Origin: JAGOMX01 sp041738135
GTDB taxonomy: Bacteria; Pseudomonadota; Alphaproteobacteria; JAGOMX01
Reading direction: 5' to 3'
NCBI GenBank assembly: GCA_041738135.1
Contig: JBGSQK010000017.1
Span: 23,021 to 87,020 of the forward strand
Length of the DNA stretch: 64,000 nucleotides
The notes under the pieces are model-generated. The model saw nothing but the letters and a program-made list of their open reading frames with translations, was not told where the DNA came from and searched no databases. A program made the translations under genes and the position numbers. This document shows, one piece after another, positions 27,348 to 35,235 of this stretch; the stretch's first letter is position 1, and each line of letters begins with the position of its first letter.

Positions 27348-27760
27348 TCTTTTGGAACCTGAATTTGCGCTAGCTCTGGCGGCATATAATTTTCATCATG
27401 TTTAGCCAAAAGGGTAGTAGCCTTAAAAAGTCCAGGCTCTTTAAGGTAACCTTCGGCAACCACACCTTGTCCTTCACGAAAAAGATCAGGCGGTATACCT
27501 TCAAAAATAACGCCCAATTGCTCTTTAAAGTCCGTAACCTGGAATGTCAATTGTACGCCTTTTCTTTGAACAGATTCCTTAACCACCACCCCCCCCATAC
27601 GAATGCGTTGAGTGGTTGGCAAGTCTTTTAGTTTTAAATCAGAAGGCGTGTAAAAAAATGTAATGTTTTCCTGAAAAGCAGACAAGATGAGCCCAATAGC
27701 TGCTACAAAACACAACAAACTTACAATTAAAATCCACAACCTTTGTGTTTTAGCTTTCAT
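27344..27760 (-). CDS. ccmE: periplasmic heme chaperone CcmE
   Basis: 138 residues: an N-terminal TM anchor, then an OB-fold domain. The heme-binding His121 lies in AKHDENYMPPE, matching the HxxxY motif of CcmE. It carries heme from CcmC to CcmF. It overlaps ccmD by 11 nt upstream and ccmF by 4 nt downstream. Confidence 0.97.
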   Translation of the reverse strand: MKAKTQRLWILIVSLLCFVAAIGLILSAFQENITFFYTPSDLKLKDLPTTQRIRMGGVVVKESVQRKGVQLTFQVTDFKEQLGVIFEGIPPDLFREGQGVVAEGYLKEPGLFKATTLLAKHDENYMPPELAQIQVPKE

Positions 27761-27890
27761 CAGTCTTCTTCAACATTATTTTATATAACTTAGAACGCTG
27801 ATGATAAACGTATTGAGTCCTCAGAACTAAAGCCGAAAGACAAATTAACCCCCACATATACGCACTTAGGATGAAGTTAAAATGAGTCAT
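27750..27890 (-). CDS. ccmD: heme exporter small membrane protein CcmD
   Basis: A 46-residue protein (MTHFNFILSAYMWGLICLSA at the start, ending KKTDES). It has one N-terminal TM helix followed by a basic cytoplasmic tail (RTQYVYHQRSKLYK), the usual CcmD layout. It begins 2 nt after the ccmC stop and overlaps ccmE by 11 nt, the normal position between ccmC and ccmE. CcmD helps release holo-CcmE from the CcmABCD complex. Confidence 0.88.
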   Translation of the reverse strand: MTHFNFILSAYMWGLICLSALVLRTQYVYHQRSKLYKIMLKKTDES

Positions 27891-27892
27891 GC

Positions 27893-28621
27893 CTACCTCT
27901 GCCACGAAAGTTTAAGCTGTAAGTTTTGCAGCTTGGCCCACAGCAGTTGGGACTGCAAGCGGTGACTCAGCACCGCCACAAAAAGAGAGAAATGTGCAGC
28001 TGCCATCCACAATAGCGGAACCAACATACTCATGTGTATGGACGGACCACTCAACTTTATAACGCTGGCAGGTTGATGAAGTGTATGCCACCAATCCACC
28101 GAAAATTTTATGATTGGAAGATTCACCAACCCAATAATAGCAAGACAAGATGCAACCTTATATGATCGTTCCTTATCCTCAATGGATTCCATTAGTAACA
28201 TATAGCCTAAGTACATAATAAATAAGATCAGCATAGACGTAAGCCGCGCATCCCAAACCCACCAGGTCCCCCACATGGGCTTGCCCCAGATGGATCCCGT
28301 CACAAGACTAACAAGACAATACACCGCCCCGATGGGCGCCGCCGCCTGCCCCACTTGCGCAGCCATGGGCAAACGAAATACAAAAAAGCTCGCACTGCAC
28401 AGCCCCATGAAACCATAAATCATCAAAGCAAACCACGAGGAGGGTACATGGATATACATAATGCGAACACTATCCCCTTGCTGGTAATCCGCAGGAGAAA
28501 GATACAATGAATAAGTCAATCCAACCGCAAACAAAACAGCCGCTATAGAATACGCCAAAGGAGTCGAACGGCGCAAAACAGCTTCCAGATTTCTTGGCTG
28601 CGCGAAATGATATAGATTCAT
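27893..28621 (-). CDS. ccmC: heme exporter protein CcmC
   Basis: A 242-residue, six-helix membrane protein that loads heme onto CcmE. The WWD motif is MWGTWWVWDARLTSMLILF, and periplasmic His residues flank it (VHVPSSW type at IMYIHVPSSWF). AAGGGGG precedes the ATG. It heads a tight ccmC-D-E-F-H run. ccmA, ccmB, ccmG and ccmI are not in this window. Confidence 0.97.
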   Translation of the reverse strand: MNLYHFAQPRNLEAVLRRSTPLAYSIAAVLFAVGLTYSLYLSPADYQQGDSVRIMYIHVPSSWFALMIYGFMGLCSASFFVFRLPMAAQVGQAAAPIGAVYCLVSLVTGSIWGKPMWGTWWVWDARLTSMLILFIMYLGYMLLMESIEDKERSYKVASCLAIIGLVNLPIIKFSVDWWHTLHQPASVIKLSGPSIHMSMLVPLLWMAAAHFSLFVAVLSHRLQSQLLWAKLQNLQLKLSWQR

Positions 28622-28795
28622 AAGTTTTCCCCCTTTTCCCGAAAAGTACCTTAAGTTGGTGTAATAACCAATGATAAATTATTCTTAACAGAAGAGTAAC
28701 TCTGAATTTGGGATGTAAGCACTCCAAGGTTCTCTTTTTTATGCAGCGCAAACAAAGGTTTAAGGTGTTGCTGCCCATAAGCGGGCCATAATCTA

Positions 28796-28824
28796 TTGAA
28801 TAGATAAAAAATAAAGTATAAAAT
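28796..28824 (+). promoter_or_regulatory. sigma-70-type promoter at the head of the exported-protein block
   Basis: TTGAAT at 28796-28801 is spaced by 17 nt from TAAAAT at 28819-28824. Both are close to consensus, and the transcript would start about 45 nt before the first gene of the block. No TTAA-N7-TTAA site overlaps it, unlike the later promoter regions. Confidence 0.55.
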
Positions 28825-28877
28825 AGTATTCGATGCACCATGGTAAAAAGACTTCTTAATAAATGGGGAAAAAAAGA

Positions 28878-29327
28878 ATGACTACCAAATACATGCGGAT
28901 TTTAGCAATTACGGCCTTTTCTTTTTTGTTCGTGGGTCTTGGAACTCTCGCAGTAGCGACGCCTCCAGTTCCAGCGACAACAGCAGCTACACCTGCTGCT
29001 GAAGAAGAAGGGCTAACACCTGAAGAGATAGAGAAAGCAGCAAGTGCTTTAGCTGAAGCCACACCTTCGCCGTACGTGAACGATTTTGAACTCATGATGA
29101 AGGGCAGTCCTTGGTATAACAATTGCGTCTTACAAGTCTACTATGAAGCTCAAGCTTGCCGATGTGGTAATAGATGTGATGCTCGTTGCGAAGATAGAAG
29201 GGAAGATCAAGGCGGAACTAAAGTAAACGTCTTTCAACCTGGCTCACCAGAACAAACTCTTAAATGCTTTAACGAAAAATGCAGAGAGAATTATAATAGA
29301 AGCATAGATAACTGCAAAAAAGCATAG
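28878..29327 (+). CDS. exported Cys-rich protein, member 1 of the block
   Basis: 149 residues, family not recognised. A signal peptide (MTTKYMRILAITAFSFLFVG) is followed by a Pro/Ala/Thr-rich stretch and a Cys-rich C-terminal half with eight cysteines. These include ACRCGNRCDARC and the motif LKCFNEKC before a final C. The start at 28878 is preferred over an ATG five codons upstream because it aligns with the signal peptide of the next gene. It is a tandem paralogue of the protein at 29379-29750. It probably forms disulfides in the periplasm or outside. Confidence 0.75.
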   Translation: MTTKYMRILAITAFSFLFVGLGTLAVATPPVPATTAATPAAEEEGLTPEEIEKAASALAEATPSPYVNDFELMMKGSPWYNNCVLQVYYEAQACRCGNRCDARCEDRREDQGGTKVNVFQPGSPEQTLKCFNEKCRENYNRSIDNCKKA

Positions 29328-29378
29328 ACATTTACTAGAAACCCCGATCAAGGGCTATAAGTTATGAGGAATAAACAA

Positions 29379-29750
29379 ATGCCTAACAAAGTTCTACAAA
29401 TACTGGCCCTCGTCGCCATATCATTCATGTTTAGTGCAGGAGCCGCATTCTCTTCAGACGACGACACGTCACCGTTCCTACCTGATGATAAGTTTCTGCT
29501 CTACGGCGACCCTTATACAAATCAAAGGGTGATTGCTTGTTACAAGTGGGCTCAAAGTTGCCGTGCAGATAATTGCATGGATCCACTCCCTGCTGGCGGG
29601 GCAGGTGATGGATTGTCAGGCAATTTAGCTGGAAACAGAAAAAAGGCTAAGCCTTTGCAAGAGACCGTCAAGTGCATGAATGAAAAATGCAAGCCTGGTT
29701 ACGATAACTGCTTTAAAGGTATTGATTTTGCACCACTGAAAAAATATTAA
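29379..29750 (+). CDS. exported Cys-rich protein, member 2, paralogue of member 1
   Basis: 123 residues. The signal peptide MPNKVLQILALVAISFMFSA lines up with that of member 1. The mature part has six cysteines: IACYKWAQSCRADNC, then VKCMNEKCKPGYDNC. The C-terminal pattern K-C-x-N-E-K-C-x-x-x-Y-x-x-x-x-x-C is shared with member 1. GAGGA lies 8 nt before the ATG at 29379, which supports this start over the ATG at 29364. The function is unknown. Confidence 0.75.
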   Translation: MPNKVLQILALVAISFMFSAGAAFSSDDDTSPFLPDDKFLLYGDPYTNQRVIACYKWAQSCRADNCMDPLPAGGAGDGLSGNLAGNRKKAKPLQETVKCMNEKCKPGYDNCFKGIDFAPLKKY

Positions 29751-29789
29751 CGGTCGGGTTTCGATCGCATAAAAAGGATAGATACGGAA

Positions 29790-30731
29790 ATGAAAACTTA
29801 CATATCTTCAATTTACTTACAGCTGCTGAAGTTATCGTTGATTGCTTTAATGTCCAGTTTTCTAGCCATATCCCTTGTTAATGCACAAGATGATGAAGAA
29901 GTCGAGTTAACTAAGGAAGACTTTGACTTAGGGTGTTGCCAACAGTATTGCGACAGTTTTCCTGCGGAACAGCGCACAAAAATTTGTAAAGACCAATGTT
30001 GGACACTACCCACAGGCAGTCCGTGTCTGAATGATAAAGATCTTTGGAAAAATGAAGAAGACTGCAAAAACAAATTTAGTACAGACTGTAAGAATTTCTG
30101 TGCAAAAGCTGCTGCTAACCTTGATCAATATGAGAATCGCCCATTGTTTAAGGAATTGCTCAAACACAGCAATTTGAAGATGACAGATGGTTGCGTGGAT
30201 CCCAAGAAATCCAGTAATCAACTTAAGCTGGATTCGGAAGAGAACGCTAAAATTGATGCTTGTAAAAAAACTTTGACCATCGATTGCTTAGATCAGCTTG
30301 ACCGTTGTCGTAAAAGCCCTGATGACACCTATTGTAAGGGGGTAGCTGCTGTGGCTGGCACTGGCTGGACAGCAGCCAAGCCAGCCATAGAGGAAAAAAT
30401 TAAAGAACTCATCACTACTTGTCTTCCAGATCCTCAAGACGCTCTTTGCTTATCCATTACAGATAAATGCAACACAAATAAGGGGCTATATGAGTATTGC
30501 GATAGAGATTGGAGCGGAAAAGATCGTGGCTTCTTGGCTGTGCAGAATAAGTTGGAAATGAAAGCTAAGGCTGCAGAAGAAAATAAAAAGCAAAGCGATG
30601 AGCTATTCAAAGAGGCTCAGAAATTAAGAGCTGAGTCAGCCTCACCCGCTGCTCCTGCAGCTGAGTCCGCCGCAACCGCGGCTCCAGCAACTCCCTCTGC
30701 TGAACCAGCCGCAACCGCAACAAAACCATAA
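29790..30731 (+). CDS. exported 18-cysteine protein with Ala/Pro tail, member 3
   Basis: 313 residues, family not recognised. A signal peptide ends at about residue 32 (SLVNA). The mature domain (about 33-240) has 18 cysteines, many as CX3C pairs (CQQYC, CKDQC, CKNFC). A charged helical stretch rich in Lys/Glu follows (240-285), then a low-complexity tail of Ala, Pro, Ser and Thr (285-313). The even cysteine number suggests nine disulfides. It starts 39 nt after member 2 and is followed by member 4 after 12 nt, so these genes are probably cotranscribed. Confidence 0.75.
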   Translation: MKTYISSIYLQLLKLSLIALMSSFLAISLVNAQDDEEVELTKEDFDLGCCQQYCDSFPAEQRTKICKDQCWTLPTGSPCLNDKDLWKNEEDCKNKFSTDCKNFCAKAAANLDQYENRPLFKELLKHSNLKMTDGCVDPKKSSNQLKLDSEENAKIDACKKTLTIDCLDQLDRCRKSPDDTYCKGVAAVAGTGWTAAKPAIEEKIKELITTCLPDPQDALCLSITDKCNTNKGLYEYCDRDWSGKDRGFLAVQNKLEMKAKAAEENKKQSDELFKEAQKLRAESASPAAPAAESAATAAPATPSAEPAATATKP

Positions 30732-30743
30732 AGGAATTTCAAT

Positions 30744-31859
30744 ATGTCGTTCCTTAAATACAATAAGACAAGTTTCAAACTTATAGGATTAGCATTAATT
30801 TCCGTTCTTTCTGTTGAACAAGTCATTGCAGGGAATGAAGTAAAAATCATTAGAGCCAATGCACTAATCTTCACGAATGCTCGACAAGAAAATGTTCTTT
30901 TAGCTTCATGGAAATCAACGGGATATAAGCGGGAAGTCAATTCAGCAGAAGCCATATGGGAAAATGATCCCAAAGTTCAATTTACTTTTGTGAATATAAT
31001 TATTCAAGTTGCTGTTCAGGTAGCTACTCGTATTGCGCAGGCAATCGCAAAAATCAAGCAAAGGGAAATGATTCGAGAAATCGTTAAAAAAATGGCTCTG
31101 ACTTCGAAAGGGCTCAGTGCAAATGCAACCAGCGGAACCCAAGCAGCTCGGGTTGCAAAATTAATGGAATTACCCGACGTGGATTATCAACTTTATTTGA
31201 AAGCATCATTAGAAGTAGCAGAGGCAAGAAAGCTTACGGAAGAAAACCTCAAAAGTGCAGCTGAATTAAGAGAAGCGGCTGCAAGAGAATATGATGAAGC
31301 TGCAGAAAGATTGTTTATATATACAAATGAAAGACTTGGTGAAGATTATAAAGTTAAAGACAAAAAACTTCTCATAGAGAGCGTGACAGAGGACTTCAAC
31401 GCATATGTAAAGGATCTATCCGAAACGTCAAAGACATTTAATAATATTAACGAATTTCTGAATTCTAGAGAAAAAGAATGGAATCAAACGGCCTCTAGCT
31501 TTTCAAATTCGAGCTTTACATCGGCTGAGAGCATAACTGCAGGAGCCATTGAACGCGTTTCTAAAGAACAATTTGCAGCCAACGCAGAAAGCATAAAAGC
31601 CGACGCAGAAGCGCAACAGCAAGCAGCGAATGCGACACAAGCATTCACGGCTGCTGGAGACGATTACATAAAGTATATGGAAGATAAAAAGCTTAACGAA
31701 CATCCAGTAGGCGACGCAAAAGCTGACGAACTATTAAAAAAAATGCAGACGTTAGCGGAAGCTTTAAAGGATCCTTATGCTAAAATCGAGCAGACCTCAG
31801 CTGCAGTTAATACTACGCTCAGCAAGGCTCTTACAACAGGTGGTGATGCAGCCAAGTAG
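30744..31859 (+). CDS. exported Cys-free coiled-coil protein, member 4
   Basis: 371 residues. A signal peptide ends near residue 30 (EQVIA). A short N-terminal domain contains AEAIWENDPKVQF, then an amphipathic or hydrophobic helix (VNIIIQVAVQVATRIAQAIA). The remaining 270 residues are predicted helical and rich in Ala, Glu and Lys, with heptad-like spacing and no cysteine. The W-motif plus hydrophobic helix resembles the N-terminus of member 6 (32837-34216), suggesting distant paralogy. AAAGGA precedes the ATG. The function is unknown. Confidence 0.72.
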   Translation: MSFLKYNKTSFKLIGLALISVLSVEQVIAGNEVKIIRANALIFTNARQENVLLASWKSTGYKREVNSAEAIWENDPKVQFTFVNIIIQVAVQVATRIAQAIAKIKQREMIREIVKKMALTSKGLSANATSGTQAARVAKLMELPDVDYQLYLKASLEVAEARKLTEENLKSAAELREAAAREYDEAAERLFIYTNERLGEDYKVKDKKLLIESVTEDFNAYVKDLSETSKTFNNINEFLNSREKEWNQTASSFSNSSFTSAESITAGAIERVSKEQFAANAESIKADAEAQQQAANATQAFTAAGDDYIKYMEDKKLNEHPVGDAKADELLKKMQTLAEALKDPYAKIEQTSAAVNTTLSKALTTGGDAAK

Positions 31860-31878
31860 TGCCGGTTGAGTAACAAAA

Positions 31879-31893
31879 TTAATCTATAATTAA
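31879..31893. promoter_or_regulatory. CtrA-type box TTAA-N7-TTAA before member 5
   Basis: TTAA at 31879-31882 and TTAA at 31890-31893 are separated by exactly 7 nt, the full CtrA consensus. It lies 84 nt upstream of the ATG at 31977 in a 117-nt gap. Binding is inferred only. Confidence 0.5.
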
Positions 31894-31976
31894 CAACTAT
31901 GACGTACTTTAAACTTATAGCTATAACCACCGTCCATGAAAAGTAACGGTAGAAGATCAATCCAACGGAGGCTCTT

Positions 31977-32738
31977 ATGTCCAAATTTATTAATACGTCT
32001 ATTTATCTGAAATTTTTTTTTATGTGCTGTCTTCTGATAATTTCAACGGCGCCATCCCTAGCAACCGAACCTACGCCTGAACAAGCGAAAGCTCAAGAGG
32101 AAGGGCTTAAGACCGCAGCTGAAGCTAAGACTTTGACTGAACTGAATAAAGGTGTGGCCACAAGTGCTGAGGACTCTGTTAAATCCTTAGCAGCGACGCG
32201 TGGCATAAATGAAACGGTTTTCAAAAATAAACCTGCCGATGAAACAATTGACATGATTACCTACAAAGTGAGGGGTGGTCATATTATCAATGCTAAGGCT
32301 AACGAAAAGGAGCTCGACTTAATTAAGCAGTATGACTTAGCGTACAATACGGTTCTCGAGGCTGAAACTGCTGTGGTAAAAGCAACCTTACAGCGAGACC
32401 GTGCTTCCACTGTCGCAGAAAAGCAGGCTTTCCTAAGGGAGCAACTGCGAGAAAAGGCAGCAAAGTTGGATGCGTTACAAAGAGAAAAAGTCACAGATGA
32501 AGAATTATCCATGATCGGTAAAGGTCAAAAGGAATATTTGACCGCAAAGGAAATGGCACAAATTTCAGCCGATCGCTACGTAGAAGCGCAAGCTACTTTG
32601 GAAGTTGTTCAGCAAAAAGCCGAGGATGCAAGAACGAAATTTCGCATAGCATCGGAACAATATATCAACGATAACAAAGAGCTTATCTTAGAAGAGATGA
32701 AAAAGACGGAAAAAGAAATAAGCGCCCTTTCAAAATGA
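31977..32738 (+). CDS. exported coiled-coil protein, member 5
   Basis: 253 residues. The signal peptide is unusually hydrophobic (YLKFFFMCCLLIISTA, cleavage near SLA). The mature part has no cysteine and is helical throughout, rich in Ala, Glu, Lys and Gln, with a long coiled coil at about residues 115-250. ACGGAGG lies before the ATG. It is single in its own interval, with 117 nt upstream and 98 nt downstream. The family is not recognised. Confidence 0.72.
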   Translation: MSKFINTSIYLKFFFMCCLLIISTAPSLATEPTPEQAKAQEEGLKTAAEAKTLTELNKGVATSAEDSVKSLAATRGINETVFKNKPADETIDMITYKVRGGHIINAKANEKELDLIKQYDLAYNTVLEAETAVVKATLQRDRASTVAEKQAFLREQLREKAAKLDALQREKVTDEELSMIGKGQKEYLTAKEMAQISADRYVEAQATLEVVQQKAEDARTKFRIASEQYINDNKELILEEMKKTEKEISALSK

Positions 32739-32763
32739 GGTATGGAACAATTCCAAGGGACAT

Positions 32764-32778
32764 TTAAGGATTAATTAA
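32764..32778. promoter_or_regulatory. CtrA-type box TTAA-N7-TTAA before member 6
   Basis: TTAA at 32764-32767 and TTAA at 32775-32778 with a 7-nt spacer match the CtrA consensus exactly. A -10-like TACACT at 32790-32795 follows, so the box would overlap the -35 region, the usual place for CtrA-activated promoters. The ATG of member 6 is at 32837. Confidence 0.5.
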
Positions 32779-32836
32779 CCAGTTATCTTTACACTGTTTC
32801 TAGACAGGAAAATGATCACTAAAAAAGGACCATAAA

Positions 32837-34216
32837 ATGCACATTAAAACTAAGAAAAAAATTAGCATTGCTCTTTGTCTAGCTATGCTTTCAGCCAGTC
32901 AAACTGCCATGGCTTCTAAAGACGGTGTGTATTCGGGCAGAGAGGTCTCTAAAACGGACCACCTTTATGTGCCAGGTTCAATGGGAAGCCAAGAGTTATG
33001 GGGACGTGGTGCAACTCCTGAAGAACTTTGGAACAGCTCAGCAGATTTGGAATACCAAGGATTTCTTGCTGCTTTTGCTAGCATTGGAGCGACCATAGCA
33101 AGAGTAGCGGCCCAAGCTGCAACGCTCATTGTCGGCGTAATAAGTTCAGCTATCTCAGCCGCCGGCGGCATAGCGAGCGTTTTGTCCGGCATTATTCCAC
33201 AGGCTATTAGTCTTGGGAAAGATATGCTTATGAGTCGTTTAGCAGCAGGTGATGCAGTTCAAACACAAAACTCTGAGAATGCTGCGGCTATGGCACAATT
33301 GCAAGTTCAATTAATAGCTCAAAAGGAATCTGAGGAACGTGCTGCAGATGCAGCTTTTAAGTTAGAACAAATGAAAGCAGATAAGGCTAAAGAAGCTTCT
33401 ATCGAAGCTGCCAAGATTGCAGCAGAGGCAACCAAGTCAGGGGATGCTGTTAAAATAGCAGAAGCTAATAAAGCCAAGGCAGAGGCTGAAGCCAAAGCAG
33501 CAGCTTTGACTGCAAATGTGATCAAGAAAGCAGAACAAAAAGATCAAAAAGATAAACAACTGGCGGGGAAGTTGGAAGAACTCAGTAAAGCAAATCAAGT
33601 CATAGTCGCAAAAGTTGATGAGGCAAAAACGACGGGCTCGGCCACAGCTGTAACGAGTTCAATATCTCCCATATTCTTTGATGAGAAAAGATCCTCACAT
33701 CTGACTTTTGCATCTGACAGTAAAAAGAAAGCAACTCCTATTAGTTTTCAGGAAAATTTATTAGAAGAGCAGAGATGTAAAGAGGAATTAGAAAGGCTAA
33801 CTCCTAGGTTAAGCAAACAATACGAGCTGTACAACAATGCTTTGGCAGCCATAATTAATTATAGAACTAAAGGGTTAAGCAACAAGGATGAAAAGGATTT
33901 AACACAACAGGAAAAGGCGGACCTTAAAAAGTTGGCTGATGCTGTTGATTTGGAAAATAATAAATACCTGGAATTAAAAAAACAGGCAGATAAGCATACG
34001 GATAGACTTTTAGAACTGTTTGTAAGCAGAATCGATCCTCAAGATTTGAATGATGTTATAGCTGTTATAGGTGATAGTTCTAACCAGCCAAAGATAATTA
34101 CTAAAGAAGAGATGGAAGCTGAGCTTAAAAAGATAGACGACAAAGGAAGTGAATATGGCGAAGAGTTGGATAAAATCCTAGCTGAGACGCCTGAGGTGCT
34201 AGAAGGCGTAAAATAA
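32837..34216 (+). CDS. exported protein with glycine-zipper-like segment and coiled coil, member 6
   Basis: 459 residues. A signal peptide ends at TAMA (residue 27). The N-terminal region has PEELWNSSADLEYQ, then a long Ala/Gly/Ile-rich segment (IARVAAQAATLIVGVISSAI and beyond) that could insert into a membrane. The middle (about 145-265) is a highly charged coiled coil of Ala, Glu and Lys. A second helical region follows to the C-terminus. There is one cysteine after the signal. The block layout suggests a partner of the Cys-rich members. The function is unknown. Confidence 0.72.
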   Translation: MHIKTKKKISIALCLAMLSASQTAMASKDGVYSGREVSKTDHLYVPGSMGSQELWGRGATPEELWNSSADLEYQGFLAAFASIGATIARVAAQAATLIVGVISSAISAAGGIASVLSGIIPQAISLGKDMLMSRLAAGDAVQTQNSENAAAMAQLQVQLIAQKESEERAADAAFKLEQMKADKAKEASIEAAKIAAEATKSGDAVKIAEANKAKAEAEAKAAALTANVIKKAEQKDQKDKQLAGKLEELSKANQVIVAKVDEAKTTGSATAVTSSISPIFFDEKRSSHLTFASDSKKKATPISFQENLLEEQRCKEELERLTPRLSKQYELYNNALAAIINYRTKGLSNKDEKDLTQQEKADLKKLADAVDLENNKYLELKKQADKHTDRLLELFVSRIDPQDLNDVIAVIGDSSNQPKIITKEEMEAELKKIDDKGSEYGEELDKILAETPEVLEGVK

Positions 34217-34243
34217 CCAATTTTCGAAATAGGAGAATTCTAG

Positions 34244-35218
34244 GTGTCCATATTGGGAAAAAATTTTCTGAAGATACTGACGGTCTGTATTTTCTTAATT
34301 TCAGAGAAGGCCTTATGCGATTTCACAGAGCAAGAAATGGGGCTAGCTTCGGGCTGTTTGCAGGCAGGTATTTGTGACGGCCTAGTTCAATGCCCACGAA
34401 ATCGGGCGTGCTTTAATGCCTGCGATATCGGTTTTGATCCAGGTGCTACTGGTAGAAAACTAGCCAGTTATGCAGCTACATTTTTTGGTATGGGTCATCT
34501 GAAATCAGCTGAGCCTGATTATCAAGTAGTCTGCCGTGGTGATTGTATAGTTAATCTAGTATCTGATTGTCAGAAAGAGCAACCCATAGACATAACCGTG
34601 ACTCCACCATCCAAAGACCCAGCTCGATCATGCAGAGAACATTGTGGGTCAAAAGGATCATTACCCTCAGATCCTGAAAAAATACTATATGATATGTGTG
34701 AACGCACATGTGTGAATTTTGATTCTTTAGCAGATTGCTTCAATAAAAACGGTGCTAAAATTTTGGACTTGGATCCCAAAACTAACAAAAAATTATGTGA
34801 TCCCGAAGAATTAGGTATCATAGCAAATCCAAATTCAGAGTTTGAAAATAATAGAGCCAATGTACAAGACAAATTGAGGGGATTAGCACGAGAAGCCATT
34901 TGCCAGATAAAAGGTAATGATGCAGAAGGGTGCGGTGCTACCTTATGCAATAATTATCCTTGGGCTCGCAGCTGTGAACAAAAGCAACGTGCTTTGCATC
35001 AAGAAATGGAAAAGCGCAAAAAAGAACAACAAGATGGCATCATCGATTATAGTGAAAAAGCACTTAAAGAATTAGAGCAAGTCATTGCGGCAAGAAAACG
35101 AATAGAAGATGCAAATGCTAAATTAGATGCAGATATTGAAAAGGCGGCAGAAGAGAGAGAAGCCGCCAGAGCTGCTAAGGCAGAAGCGAAATCTGCTCAA
35201 AGCAATCAACAACAATAA
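34244..35218 (+). CDS. exported 18-cysteine protein, member 7
   Basis: 324 residues from a GTG start at 34244; AGGAG (34231-34235) decides this start. A signal peptide ends near residue 26. The mature domain (about 27-250) has 18 cysteines with CX3C pairs CFNAC, CRGDC, CREHC and CERTC. A C-terminal coiled coil of about 75 residues rich in Glu, Lys, Ala and Gln follows. All 18 cysteines have counterparts in member 8, and DPAR-C-REHC and GFDPG-type segments are shared. It starts 27 nt after member 6. Confidence 0.78.
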   Translation: MSILGKNFLKILTVCIFLISEKALCDFTEQEMGLASGCLQAGICDGLVQCPRNRACFNACDIGFDPGATGRKLASYAATFFGMGHLKSAEPDYQVVCRGDCIVNLVSDCQKEQPIDITVTPPSKDPARSCREHCGSKGSLPSDPEKILYDMCERTCVNFDSLADCFNKNGAKILDLDPKTNKKLCDPEELGIIANPNSEFENNRANVQDKLRGLAREAICQIKGNDAEGCGATLCNNYPWARSCEQKQRALHQEMEKRKKEQQDGIIDYSEKALKELEQVIAARKRIEDANAKLDADIEKAAEEREAARAAKAEAKSAQSNQQQ

Positions 35219-35235
35219 ATATATAGGAAAAAGTC

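Noticed and set aside
34530..34560. CRGDC in the 18-cysteine exported protein, which looks like a cyclic RGD integrin-binding motif
   Set aside because: The paralogue has CRRSC at the same place, so RGD is not conserved; CX3C spacing explains the cysteines. Three residues are too little evidence.
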